This document shows positions 23,718 through 35,667 of a stretch of DNA of 64,000 nucleotides, one piece after another. A program made the translations under genes and the position numbers. Under the pieces are notes generated by a model that did no database searches, was not told the DNA's origin, and was given only the letters and a program-made list of their open reading frames with translations. Origin of the DNA: Chlamydoabsidia padenii (Eukaryota; Mucoromycota; Mucoromycetes; Mucorales; Cunninghamellaceae); assembly GCA_025330725.1 (NCBI GenBank), contig JAIWND010000048.1:89589-153588 (forward strand). Direction: 5' to 3'. Numbering within the stretch: the first letter of the stretch is position 1; every line of letters begins with the position of its first letter.

Positions 23718-25780
23718 ATGGTTGAAGCAGAAGACCTTTCTTACTCTTTAAAAGATAAACTCCGAGCTGATCCTTTTGCTTCGACTGAAGATCAAGTAGA
23801 TGATAGTACAGATGCTGGTAAAATCATCAAGGCACAACCACCTGCAACCAGATGGGAACTTTGGGGCTACTATCTCTACTATAATGGGGTAAGTTTAGAT
23901 GATAGACATGTGACTTTTTCTCACACACCACCCCTTCTTTTTAAAATAGAATAACGGATTCACGATGAATTCATACATGACTAACATATTACAATCATTG
24001 GCCTTCCAGGGAGGATTTGTTGATCCTGCTCATCCTGACATCAAGGGGTGTCCAGATTCACAAGGGCCATGTAATATTAACTGGGGAATGGGCAGTGTCC
24101 CTGTCCAATCCATGATGTTATATCTCCAAGCCATCTCCTTTTCTATCCAATTCATTTTGTTTACCTCATTTGGGTCATTAGCCGACTATGGTAAATGGAA
24201 CCGGTATATCCTTTTAATGGCGACCGTGATTTGTTGCTCTTGTCAGTTATTACCTATTGTCCTTGTGAATGATGATGGTAGTCATTGGAATGGTATGTTG
24301 GCTTTGGATGTTATTGGGTTGATTTCGTACGGGATCACTTTGGTGTTTTATGGTGCTGCCTTTCCGACTTTAAGGTAAAGGTTACACAAAGATATGGAAT
24401 TTACATTTACTTGATCTAATTTTTCTTTTTCTTTTTCCTAGTGATAATCTTCCTGTGGTTAGAGCTGCTCGTACCAATGCTAATTTGTCTAAAAGTGAAA
24501 AGATGGCAGTAGTGGAACGATGGCGTAATCATGTCTCTGCTATATCAACCACTTTCTCAAACATTGGCTTTTTGGTGGTCACTGGTAAACAATAATAACG
24601 AAAGACACGGAACCACTTTATTATACTAATTTATTTTTACTTTTAGGTGTCCTCTCTGGTGCTTCTTATAGTGCTTATCCCAACTATGATTTCCCCCCTG
24701 ATACCGAACACGTTCTTGGTAATGCACCCATCTTTAATTATATTGCCACTGTAGTTTGTGCCGGTTACTTTGTGATCAATGCCATCCCCTACTTTGTAGC
24801 TCAGCCGAAAGGTCGACGGGGCCCTGATCTTCCAGAAGGTGCAAATCATTTTACTGTTGGATGGAAATCTGTCTTTCAGGCTTTTAGGTAATAATATCAC
24901 CGAAAAGGGATATCAATATGTAATCTTGACCCTCTCGAAACAAATTAGGGAAATCCGTCAATTCCGATATCTTTTCTTGTATATCTTTTCCTACTTTTTA
25001 TTCTCGGATGCGGTGTCTACTACTAATCAAATGATTGGTATTATCCAAGGCAACATCACCAGTTTTAATGCTCGACAAACTACTATATTAAACTTGGCTT
25101 CTGCTGTCACTTCCATCATTGGCTGTCTCTTTTTTTTATGTCTCTCCAAAATGTTTGGTGTGCGTACCAAGGTCAATCTGTTTATCATCATTGTCTTGTC
25201 AGGTGTTATTGCTGTCTGGGGCTGTTTTGGTATTGGACTGTCTAATTTTGGATTCAAGAATGTTTGGGAATTATGGTTTTTCTATGTTTGGTCAGGTAAA
25301 AAATGGGGGTTCTTTTTTTAATTTTTGGCTCATCCCACTTTTTTAATAGGCTTATTCACAGCACCGGTTTGGGCTTGGCAACAGACCATGTTGGCGGAAT
25401 TGGTTCCTAAGGGTAAAGAGAATCTCTTCTTTTCCCTTTTTGGTATTGTCAATAAAGGATCAGGTAAATGAATCATCACCAATGTACATTCACTCAACCT
25501 TTTATATATAGCTTGGGTGGGACCTGTCATTATTGGTGCTCTTACCGAAAAGACAGACAACATTTATACGGGATGGGCGGTGGTCTTGGCTTTCTTCGTT
25601 GCCGGTCTGGTCGTCCTCTACTTTGTAGATGTGAAAAAGGCCAAGCTTGATATCGAAAGGTACTATATCGAAATCGAAAAGCAAGAGCTGGCTGCTTTGA
25701 ACATTCAACCTGATCACAATGAAAAACTGGAATTGGAATCCTCATCAGTCGAAAAGGTGTTGGTCTCAAATGATAAATAG
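23718..25780 (+). CDS. ATG22: Atg22-like vacuolar amino-acid exporter (MFS superfamily)
   Basis: Seven exons: 23718-23888, 23950-24374, 24442-24584, 24647-24887, 24949-25295, 25350-25463 and 25512-25780 (569 residues). The N-terminal WELWGYYLYYNGNNGF and the luminal loop with paired Cys (KGCPDSQGPCNINWG) are typical of Atg22. About 12 hydrophobic helices follow, with SLADYGKW, QMIGIIQGNITSFNARQTT and APVWAWQQTMLAELVPKGKE among them. Yeast Atg22 releases amino acids from the vacuole after autophagic breakdown. Fungi often carry several Atg22-like paralogues, so the precise substrate is uncertain. All splice phases agree and no damage is seen. Confidence 0.88.
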
Positions 25781-26111
25781 TTTATCCCCCCTCTCCTTTA
25801 TATTCTTTTAATACTTGTTGACTGTTGTCAATGTATCTTTTAATTACATTTGTATAAAAACCTACCTCACATATTAATAATCTGCTGACTTGTATGCCAT
25901 GTCCCATTACCACAAAAGCAAGGTACATGATCGGGATTTTAATTTGCCGATCTGCATTAAAAAATTAAAATGCTCCCCTACATCATCCATACAAAGTAAA
26001 TAGCAAGCACGGATAAAAAGCCATGCAAGTGTTTTAATCGTTTATTAACTAATTAGAATAAAAAGTCTATCAACTAATCTAAACTATACTATATGATACA
26101 ACCTGTCACCC
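25781..26111. other. Convergent intergenic region ATG22/HSF gene
   Basis: 331 bp holding the 3' untranslated regions of both genes. Nothing else seen. Confidence 0.4.
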
Positions 26112-27308
26112 CTAGAAATAAGTATTGCCAAGGGTATAATTATTGGAAAGATTGTAAGGATCTTCAGAAGAGGAGCCACGATGAGAAGAGTCTATGGTGA
26201 GCATCATAGGGCTTGGCGGTAAAGGTGTATTGGTAGCGATGTTAAAAGACACAGGTGAAAAAAAGTGATCCCATTGTTGTTCAGGCACTTTGATCCCATT
26301 ATTATTGTCGAGTGTAGGCGGTGTAGGCGGTGATGGCCTATGGTTTTCTTGTTTCGTATTAATCATCACCGTCTGGAATGACCCGTCTGTTAAACAAGAT
26401 GTTGATAACGAGCGTCGTCGTTGGGTTGTTTTATGCTGTTGTTGCTGTTGTTGCTGTTGTTGTTGTTGTTGTTGCTGTTGCTGTTGCTGTTGCTGTTGTT
26501 GTTGTTCGGTTAACTGTCGGATCTGAATGTCTTGGTCTTGTTGTATTTTCCTTGATTCCTCCAATCCATGAAGTACCATTGTATACGTTTCTTGTATTGC
26601 TTGGAATTGTTGATAGAGTTCGGCATGAGATAGTTGTAGCATTTGGAGTGATGCACGCAGGTCGCTAGAGTTTCGTTGGTTGTCAGGGTCCATGGTTTTT
26701 CGTTTCACTTCTTTGAGTAGGTCCGGTCGATTACGAATAAAGTGGGAATGAGAGAATTCCAACACTTCGTTTTCGCTGGAGCGTTGACCCCTCGGTGCTT
26801 TACTGATCTTGTGGAATCCGTACCTATGTTTATCAATGGATAAGTGTTAGCTTTCAAAGGGTGTTAAAGCACGGACTGTTTCTTTTAAGAACTTGCATGT
26901 TTAAAAGCCGGACAAAACTGGAAAAGTTGTTGTGTTTAAAGTGAGTAGGAAGGACTTGAGAAGCAAAGAGTTTGGTATTACGTACTGCAAAGGAAGTGCC
27001 AGAAGGTGTCCAAGAAATGAGATCAGGGTTAGTATTATTGTCTAACATGCTATTAAAAAGGTATAGAGAAGATTAGTCACAGCATGAGGTGAATAATGTT
27101 CAAGTTGAACTTGCCTGTATAACTTTTCAATAAAAGTGTTGACACTTTTCTTTACTGATTTCCTATGTGTTGATGTTGTTGGTGTATTTTTGCTGGTGTT
27201 GTTCACACGGGGTGCCGTTTCATACATACAGTCGGAACCATAATCTGAGGAGGATGGCGATAAGGTGTCAGTATAAGGATTAGGTGATAAAAAGGAGAGT
27301 GAATCCAT
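26112..27308 (-). CDS. HSF-domain transcription factor with polyglutamine coiled coil
   Basis: Three exons (27308-27115, 27049-26897, 26823-26112) give 352 residues. The winged-helix HSF DNA-binding domain spans the joins: [57 protein letters not shown]. Both introns use GC-AG ends with the same GCAAGTTC donor. The recognition-helix sequence FVRQLNMYGF usual in the family reads FVRLLNMYGF here. After the domain come a short basic region ([11 protein letters not shown]), a coiled coil and about 25 consecutive Gln encoded by mixed CAG/CAA, consistent with trimerisation and transactivation. It could be a heat-shock factor or a Sfl1/Skn7-like relative; no receiver domain is seen. Confidence 0.85.
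26436..26509 (-). repeat. CAA/CAG trinucleotide repeat encoding polyglutamine
   Basis: About 24-25 consecutive glutamine codons within the HSF-type gene, in a CAA/CAG mixture. Length is likely polymorphic. Confidence 0.9.
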
Positions 27309-28621
27309 GGTAGTATGTAATGTTAATGTTTGCTGATCAATCAACTGAAAAAGAGGAGAAGGAGAGGGAGAGGGAGAGAAGAAAATATTTTTATGCCATG
27401 GGTTGGAAGCCAGCCGAGTCGGGATATGAATATTAAAGTGCGTTTGGTTTCACATCCACATTGCCCCATTGACCCAATTTCACCTCAACATGATCAGTCG
27501 GATCTGCCGGATCATAATCACACCATAATATATATATATATATATCAATAGTATTATAAAATGAATAGTTAAAAGGTAATCAGCACTAAAGTACAAGGAA
27601 AAATTTGACACTCACCAAAAATGTTTCGAAATGAGAGATAATCCATTCAACCAAGTATGTTTTTTAATAAGAGAGATTTAGTTTTGAAAGAGGATAGCAC
27701 ACGTCAATTCCTTGGATTATCGCATGTGACAACTGAAACTAGAGGTTGCATGAGGTTTTACCTTGTGGTGGCGAGATTTATAAACCCCGCTCAGGGCCCA
27801 ACAAAAGTCCGATAATCCTACATGTCCGTAGCATGTCCCTCTTTCCAAGTGTATTCTATAAAACGTACCTATTGAAATCTCGTGCTTGTACACACGACAT
27901 CTCAGATCTTGAACTCGCATGGACGACCTTGGCCAGCTCCTCCCCCTTTTTTGTAGTTACTTTATGCACGCTGTATGCGCCTCGCTGTTACATATTGAAT
28001 CATGTTTTTTGACACTGACAAGGACACTTGTGAATGGTGAACAATACCTGCCAGCTCAGGATAGAAACTGGATCTATCCTCTCAGATAACTGAAAATTCT
28101 AATCCTCATAAATCATGTTCCTGCTGTTAGTCTCTTTTTTTTTTTTTTTCGAGGAAAAGGAAGAAGAAGATAAAAGATAATAGTCATGTGGAGAAGGGAG
28201 TGCACATATCAAGGGTATTTTTAATTTGGATTCATAGCAATAAAAGAAACGAATAGCATTATCTGTCGCATGCAACGGTTTTGTTCATGTGCTTGTCTCA
28301 AACAATCCTCCCAGTTTATCTTGCCAACCAATTTTTTGGTAGTTGGTGATGAAATCGACGTCGGCTTGTTTACTGGCGTCCTCCGTTCTTGTTCCCATGA
28401 CCACGTTTGAACTTGACCGACGACTTTTCTGTTGTAGATGAGTATACCTTCTATCTAAACCCCTGATATCAGTGAAAAATACAGCAGTTCCAAACACCAT
28501 GTCAAGTGCTTCCAATTGATGTTTCTAAATGACTATACCCATTTCATGTCAAGTGTTATATTTTCCCTGAACCCTTAATGAACAAAAAATTAAACTTGTT
28601 CGAGCTGCATAAAGTCGGAGT
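27309..28621. other. Intergenic region between the HSF gene and the LAS17-like gene
   Basis: About 1.3 kb. A minus-strand open frame at 28285-28500 ends in TNYQKIGWQDKLGGLFETST and could be a small gene or a 3' exon, but I do not recognise it. A TA tract lies near 27528 and a poly(T) near 28135. Nothing else supported. Confidence 0.3.
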
Positions 28622-29992
28622 TTAACTATTAGCTTTATTGTTTAAAACGACAAAGTTCAGGAACCAAAAGTGACTTGGCCGATCAATCATAATCATCCCA
28701 TTCTCATTTTCTTCACTATCACTCCCCATGGTCATTTTACGCTGATTTAAAACATCAGTCAAACTGGAAACCAGACCTTCATTGGGAGAAGGTGAGGTAG
28801 ATTCGACCAGACTCGATGCTCGATCATTACTTACTGTTACACGTAAATGATTCCCCTGTTTCAATGATCCAAAACCGTTAGTTGCACGAATCGATTTCAT
28901 CAAACCTGATCTAGAATCATCTGTGGGAGATGGATGTCGCGGTGGTAAAGGGGGTGGGGCAGGATGATGAGTGGAAGACATGTTGACTCGTCCTGGTGGT
29001 GGTAGCGGTGGTGGCCGTCTACCTACTGTAAGAGAGAGAGAGAGAGAGAGAGTGTGTGTGTGTGTGTGTATCAAAAGGATGCATCTAGTTGATACTTTTT
29101 GGTTTACCTTTTGATTGATTGGATGCACTACTACGTCTTCATTCATGTTGTTGAAAGTACTCTTGGATAAAATCTTGGTTTTGTTCGATTTCTGATTCGG
29201 AAATCCCCAGTACTCGAAGTTCTTTGATCAGTTTCTCCTCTTTCACACTAAACCTCATTTCCCGCTCATGGCCTACATGAGTGACATCTTCAAGAACACT
29301 AATGATATCATTTGTTACTTTGGGTTTTCGACATATTCTTGATCGTAAAAACCGGGAAGGGGTTTTTGATGCCTTGTGTTCTACAGAAAGACAGACATAA
29401 TACGGAGCTTGAATAAAGTTTATGCAAAAAAAGTGGACAAACCTGATTTGGTGGTTACCCCGACGATATAACTTATCATGAAAGACTTGTCCTTCTTCTT
29501 GATCAGAAAACTTTAGCCCAGCAAGATAATTCTAGTAGTAAGAAAAATGTTCCGAAAAAGATGGAATCCTCTTACGTCTGTGTCAAAAGTATAAAAGTAA
29601 GGTGTATCCTGATTAAATTCAAAACATGCGTATAATTCCTGTTCCCAAAGGGCATTTCCTTCCTATCAACATTACGTTTTAGACATGATTATGACAAATG
29701 TTTAGTTCATTATACCTCGATATCAATGATTCGAATGTAGTAAGCGTTGTTTTCCTTTATATCCTTTAGTAAAGCAGCTGCTCCCCCCCCAAAAAAAATA
29801 GTCCATTTTCGAGGATCTGGACTGGCAACATAAAGTCTTACTACTGCTGCTGTCAGTATTTTTAATTGACATGAGGAGGCTTAATATTCTAAAGAGAAAG
29901 CTCAAGGGAGATGACACTATATGCATTATCGGAGTTGAAACAGTTTTCTTCATCTTGTTTTTATCAGAGTATAAATCAAGAGTGGTAGGCAT
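28622..29992 (-). pseudogene. LAS17: LAS17/WASP actin-nucleation promoting factor, apparently broken
   Basis: Pieces occur in WASP order: a start at 29992 (MPTTLDLYSDKNKMKKT), a WH1 domain in three exons (AAVVRLYVASPDPRKWTIFF; EGNALWEQELYACFEFNQDT; NYLAGLKFSDQEEGQVFHD), a basic/CRIB-like stretch (VTNDIISVLEDVTHVGHERE), a proline-rich region (RRPPPLPPPG), a WH2 helix (LMKSIRATNGFGSL) and a central helix (SSLTDVLNQRKM). WASP recruits Arp2/3 to endocytic sites. Problems: the first frame does not join WH1; the exon joining WH1 to the CRIB-like region (donor near 29443) is in the wrong phase; TGA interrupts the frame near 29130; and near the end the expected acidic tail with its essential Trp (WDDYD then stop at 28683) is readable only after a one-base shift. 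Neighbouring host genes are clean, so this looks like a decaying paralogue. Local assembly errors are the alternative. Confidence 0.65.
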
Positions 29993-30562
29993 GAGTATGT
30001 AAGGTAATGAATAAGCAAAATGTCGGGATTTGAAACATCAATCATGCAAAAAAAAAAAAAAAAAAAAAAAAAGAGTATCTTTTTAAATAAGAGGTATTTG
30101 TTGTTTGACTTCCAATTGCTCTCCGTGTTTTTTCCCCTTCCCTCCATCATGCATCAACCTGTGTTTTATCATACATATATGCATATCTTGGCAAAACTGT
30201 ATGAAATCAAAAAGGTGAGTAACATATTTGTACCCCTCCTTTTCCATTGCAATACTTGGATCGCATATGGGTTTTCAATGGCCGATTACTTTGGGCTTGC
30301 TTCATCAAGTCATTTCAACTACAATAACACATATCAAAGTGTAGCAAAAGAAAAAAAAAAGAAAGAAAAGATAAGGGTAAATCAAGTTTAGGGTTCTTGT
30401 TGTTGGGGAAATATAAGCACACTGCTTGCTTCTCACGTCGGGATTTCAATTTTGGCAGGGAAAGCGAAAAATACATATTCCCCCCCCCTCCTGACTTTCT
30501 CTTTCTTTTCTTTCTTTCTTTTCTTTCTTTTTCTTTTACCTTCCTGAATCTTGCTCCACTTT
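29993..30562. promoter_or_regulatory. Divergent region between LAS17-like gene and SKT5/CHS4
   Basis: Contains a 26-base A run near 30047 and pyrimidine-rich DNA (CTTTCTTTTC repeats near 30500) directly upstream of the SKT5 start. No specific binding site is recognised. Confidence 0.4.
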
Positions 30563-32697
30563 ATGGCAGATACTCTTTACTCTTCTTCCAATGTTGAGGC
30601 ACCCGCAATGACTCACTCTATAGTACACACGGCGGACGAATCAGCAATGTTAACTAGTGTGCCTTTGGAAAATCAACTTTTGGCAAGATCCACTGACGAC
30701 AATCTACAAGACGAGGCTCCATTCTATAAAACGTCTGAAACTTTTGTGACAACACTACCCTGTATTCTCACATTCGAAGACGATTTTATTGAATCTTGTC
30801 TGGATCTTGTTTATGGCCAAAAGTCATCACAGCCCATTACTATCAACACAATGAACCAGGACAGTCCACCTCCTTTACCAACCAAAATAGTTGCCACCAC
30901 TATCAACAATATTTTAATAGAAAGGACGGATGACTTGAAGTTACACAGCAGCAGCAGTATCAACCAACAGCAGAATGAAATCCTAACACCTCCTTCATCG
31001 CCACCTCCTATTAACGAAGAAGAAGAAGAAGAAGAAGAAAATGCACCACTTCCGCCACCACCTTCAGCAAAGAAACTCCAATCTTTTGCTACCGTTATTA
31101 CACCACCTGCATTTGATTTAACTAGCACCAAATTTGATACGATCAGCACTCATGAATCTACCCTGCATGGATCTGGTCGCCAATCATTGTATTCACGTGC
31201 CACTGGGTCAACTAGCTCAATCACCATTCATAACAATAACAGTCAACTGGACCTTCAGCAAGAACAACCTCTACCACCAATACCTCAGCACCAACAACCA
31301 TCTCAAGAAAAACATGAGCTATATTACACATCCTTGTAAGTAACTTGAAAGATGACAAAAAGAAAAGGAAACTCACCTCCTTTTTTCTTTTTTTAAAAAA
31401 TAATAGCGACTCTCCTTTGTCAGATCTACCACTCAAGCTTACCAAGGTCAACATGATAGGAACCAGTATGATGGATGATGATGGGGACTATTATCCCGAC
31501 AGCTCAGCCTATGCGGCGTCGATCACCAAACCCGCTCCGAACCCGGTCTCCTTGAAGAAATACCACCCAGACTTTCCACCTATTACTCTTGACCAACTTT
31601 ACCAATTCCGTCAACAAGCTGAAACCATGCCACATGATTCTGCACTTCAACTTCAATTTGCAATGTACCTGATGGAAGCGGTGGACCAGGTGTGGATCGA
31701 GGACCATGCACGCTCACATAAGGCCAAAACCGCGATGCTTGGTGAAGCCCAACGTATTGTCAAGACACTGGCAATGATGAAATCTAGCAAGATTGGACGA
31801 CTAGGCTATGCAGAAGCCCAATTCTATCTCGCGAATGCGTACGGTGCGGGCCTGATGCTGCTTGAACAAAGTCACGACAAGGCCTTCCATCTCTACCTCC
31901 AAGGCTCCAAGCAATGTCATGCAGAATGTACGTACCGGGTAGGTGTATGTTACGAGCTGGGTTTGGGCACACGCAAGGACCATGCACGGGCGATCCGATT
32001 TTTCCGCAAGGCTGCCAAGTTGGGTGATCCGTCGGCCATGTATAAACTAGCTACTGTCTTGTTGCACGGTCATCTGGGACAAGAAAAGCATCCCAAGGAA
32101 GCCATCTCGTGGCTCAAACGTGCGGTACCTCTTGCCGATGCTTTCCATCCTCAAATCCTCCATGAATTGGGTCTGGCATATGAGGCCCATGATGGTGTGG
32201 TGCTTCCTTCGGTTATTCCTGATCTGGACTATGCTCGTGAACTCTTCACCAAGGCGGCGTTATTTGGCTATGCTCCTTCCCAATACAAACTTGGCTTGGC
32301 GTACGAAAATGGCCTCTGGCATTTACCTGTGGATTCCCGTCGTTCGATTGCTTGGTATAAAAAGGCGGCTGAACAAGGACATTTGGAATCTATTTTGGCC
32401 ATCTCGGGGTGGTATTTGACGGGGGCACCCATCTTGCCTCAGGACGACTCGCAGGCTTATCTCTGGGCAAAAAGGGCAGCGGATGCGGGGTATGCAAAGG
32501 GACAGTATGCTTGTGGTTATTATTATGAAACGGGGATCGGCGTCCAACAGGACTGGGGGATGGCGAGACAATGGTATGAACGTGCGGCAAAGCAAAGGTA
32601 TGCAAAGGCGATCTCTCGGCTGGTGAATATGAAACGGATGCAGCATTCATCTCCAAAACAAACACCCGACAATAGAAATAGTTGTCAGATAATGTAA
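30563..32697 (+). CDS. SKT5: Chitin synthase activator Skt5/Chs4 with Sel1 repeats and CaaX box
   Basis: Two exons (30563-31335, 31407-32697) give 687 residues. The first 280 residues are low-complexity with Pro, Ser and Glu runs. The remainder is a chain of Sel1-like repeats, seen in AEAQFYLANAYGAGLM, CTYRVGVCYELGLGTRKD, PSQYKLGLAYENGLW and GQYACGYYYETGIGVQQD. The protein ends in CQIM, a CaaX farnesylation signal, as in yeast Skt5/Chs4, which recruits and activates chitin synthase III at the plasma membrane and bud neck. The Sel1 region plus terminal CaaX make the assignment secure at family level; mucoralean fungi usually have several paralogues. The frame is intact. Confidence 0.9.
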
Positions 32698-33042
32698 ATC
32701 ATTCTACCTTTGGTATTAGTGTTATATCTTTTTGTCATACCTATCAATAAAATCATGTCTTTGTCTCTCTATCTCTCTCTCTCTTTTTTTTGGGGGGTAT
32801 GCTCATCCGACGTCCAATCCTTCTTCTTCCATTACTTTGTAATTGAAAGTACCTTCTACTTTCATGATCAAAAGTTCTAGATCTGCCATGTCATGAAAAA
32901 ACGATTTTTTGTAGTGTAATGCAAAATCAACTTTTGATCAACAGGAGTAGATTTTCGAATCTCGCTTTCATCGATTTCACTGGGGACTGAGACGGATTTA
33001 ATTGTTTTTTTGTTTTCTTTCCAATCCAATCGATCTTGCGAA
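32698..33042. other. Intergenic, nothing recognised
   Basis: 345 bp including the SKT5 3' region and a CT-rich microsatellite near 32765-32785. Confidence 0.35.
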
Positions 33043-33808
33043 ATGAATAATAAAACTTTGGGAGAAGAATCTTTTGCTTCTCTGACTATGGGCGATCAAA
33101 TGTTGGTCATCTTTAGGATAATGAAAGAAATGCAACAGCAACTCAACACGTTGCAACAAGAACAACAACCGATGGATGCTGCTCCTACCAATGTATCTCG
33201 TACAAGATAGTACCCTCGCCCATCCAAAAGGACATACGATGCTTGCGTGTTTGAGGCAGAACGCCTTAATGGTGGAGGAATGATCTAGTTACGGCTATAA
33301 GAATAAGTTAAAGTCAATCATCAACAACACTTGTCTTGTAGTTACTACAGATTTGTTTAAATCTTTAACTTGGCCCAAACTCCCCGGCCAGACCAAGGCA
33401 GATATGATCAGGGCCTTCCATTCGGGCACTGTGGATTGGATACGTCTTCCTGTAAAGAAACTGGCTCGCCGTCTCCTACTTGCAAATTAAATGGCGTAAT
33501 CTTTGGGGTGCGATGAAAGGTGAGAGAATGCTTTTTTTCTCTGTGTCTAAATATGTGCCCCAACAAAAAGATGCAAATTGAAATAATGCCTTTACTAACA
33601 GTATATCTTTCCTTCATAATAGTATCTCATCACAAGCACCTCCACCAAGGCAAAACAAGTGGGGAAGGCAAGTACACAAGTGCAATTGTATTATAAATAA
33701 TGATGATTTAAGCCAACGTTTATTGTGATGCTTCTTGTAGACCCTATGATGTGATGGTGATGCAAGTGAACGGTCAACGGCAAACTGGTACTTTCAAGTG
33801 TGGTTGAA
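33043..33808 (+). pseudogene. Unrecognised small multi-exon gene or remnant
   Basis: From ATG 33043 there is a short frame (MGDQMLVIFRIMKEMQQQLN, a probable coiled coil). It is followed by exon-like pieces: KLPGQTKADMIRAFHSGTVDW near 33375-33440, LQIKWRNLWGAMK near 33480-33517, PPPRQNKWGR near 33638, and a final PYDVMVMQVNGQRQTGTFKC ending in TGA near 33808. The last join would use a GC donor (AG|GCAAGT) and AG acceptor. Stops and at least one frame mismatch lie between the pieces, so it looks like a decayed gene of a family I cannot name. The pieces read in one direction and look protein-like, which is the reason for listing it. Confidence 0.35.
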
Positions 33809-34156
33809 ATGGCAATCAGTTTAGTAGTAGTATAGTTAAATGATCAAAACGAATAAACGGTTTTTTATTATCATTAATGGTTGTTGCGATACTCCTTGGC
33901 GTCAGGATTACTATATTAGGGTGTTATACAGTGATTCCAACAAGCAATGTCGCGGGACAGTCAGAATCGAAGTCGTCCGCCAATCAAAACCATTGTAGCT
34001 GGTAGTTCAAGATCAATTTCGCGTTCTCAGAAATGGAAGTCGTATTTTTAGAAACCAAGTCGCTTGGCTTGTGTAAATGATGTCGTATCACAAATGATGA
34101 TTTCTTAGCACTCGAAAAAAAAAATATATATATAAAGAGGAGCCTTCTCATTGTTA

Positions 34157-34194
<38 letters not shown>

Positions 34195-34211
34195 GTAATT
34201 TTTATTTTAAT
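33809..34211. other. Intergenic flank of the DD34E transposase relic
   Basis: Contains a run of about 30 T at 34164-34194. No inverted repeats of the downstream transposase could be identified here. Confidence 0.35.
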
Positions 34212-35496
34212 ATGAGTACAATATTTTTATTTGAAGATGGACATGGAAATGTTGTTGATGAAAATGGAGGTCCTGAACCCATGGAGTACATTGTTGATCA
34301 GGAAGAGTTTGTTGTTGAGGCGATTGCGACTCATACTGAGTACTTGGAACATGCGCACTCTAGCGAATTTTCGCAAGCTTTCCCAATGCTTGTAGAAAAG
34401 GCAAAGGATGAAGACATTCGAATGAAAGAGGCTAATGTAAAACGGGAGTATGTGCGTTATACTGTCCAGGATAAGGTTAGATTTTTTGACTTGAAAATTG
34501 AAAAGTGTATGAGCGCGTCAGCTACCGCGAAGCAGTTGGGCATTCATATTCGGACTGCACAGAGATGGGTGAAGCAATACAACATGCGCCCTGAGAGTAT
34601 TTTTGAAGTTTGTAAGTCGGTTGGTCGTAAATGTATCTTGAGCGATGAGCATAAAACGGCTGTTGTCGAATTCATTGATGCTAATCCGTCTGCTGCTGTA
34701 GTTGAGGTAACCGAGCATTTATTGAAACGGTTCAATGATCTCAAAGTTTCACGTAGCACTGTTTATAATTTCATGAGAAAGGAATGCAACCTTTCGTTGA
34801 AGAAAGCCGAGTTTCACTCTATTGAAAGAAACAGTCCAGCGAAGATTGAGGAGCGGTACGATTGGGTTCGTAAATGGGAAAATACAGACATGAGCTTCCT
34901 GAAGAATTGTGTGTTTCTTGACGAATCTGCCTTTGATATAAACATGAAACGCTCCCGAGCTTGGTCTAAACAAGGCACTCCTGCTATTGTCACCAGGCCT
35001 ACAACGAGAGCAAACACAACATCTATATTGGGTGCCATCTCTGCTGCAGGCTTAATTGCAGTCGGTGTAAAAAAAACCAAGACCTGCTAAGAAGAGAAAG
35101 GCGGAAGGATATGTAAGCTCAGGGACGGTGACAGGCCACTATATCAGCTTCTTGAAAATGACTCTCGATGAAATGGACAAGCATCCGCACATGAAAGGAC
35201 ATTATGTAGTAATGGATAATGCACCCATTCACACACATGAAAATATCAAGAAATACATTGAATATCGAGGATATAAATGTGTGTACCTTCCAACTTATTC
35301 ACCTGAGCTAAACCCAATAGAACAATTCTGGGCAGTAGCAAAGAGTAAGGTTAAGCGCCATAGGTTCTTGCAGGAAGACACGTTATCGAAAAGAATCACG
35401 GAAGCTTGCAAAAGTGTGGAGAAAAGTCACTTCAAAGGTTTCGTTTCGCATTCTTACAAGTGCTGGGATGAATGTCGAAACAGGAAGCCCATGTAA
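34212..35496 (+). pseudogene. DD34E (IS630/Tc1-superfamily) transposase with a single frameshift
   Basis: From ATG 34212 an acidic N-terminus is followed by an HTH region (SASATAKQLGIHIRTAQRWV) and a second one (LKVSRSTVYNFMRKECN). The catalytic core has VFLDESAFDINMKR, VVMDNAPIHTHE and TYSPELNPIEQFW, with 34 residues between the second Asp and Glu. The frame is open to 35090 and resumes one base out of phase (RPAKKRKAEGY) to 35496. The break sits in a run of eight A at about 35069-35076, where one A fewer would restore it. It is clearly related to the intact transposase at 52330-53965. No terminal inverted repeats were found. Confidence 0.85.
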
Positions 35497-35628
35497 TGGT
35501 CATTGACGACATCAAAAGCCAGTAATGCAGCGATAAGAATAAGGTAAGCAACATAAAAATTTATTCTTACAGTAGATCATGCAACATTGATAAGTTTTTA
35601 AGAGAATCACACTGGAAGACTAATGCTT

Positions 35629-35667
<39 letters not shown>

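Noticed and set aside
30811..31149. Minus-strand frame with long Ser run opposite SKT5
   Set aside because: Antisense of the GAA repeat and low-complexity N-terminus of SKT5; no independent signal.
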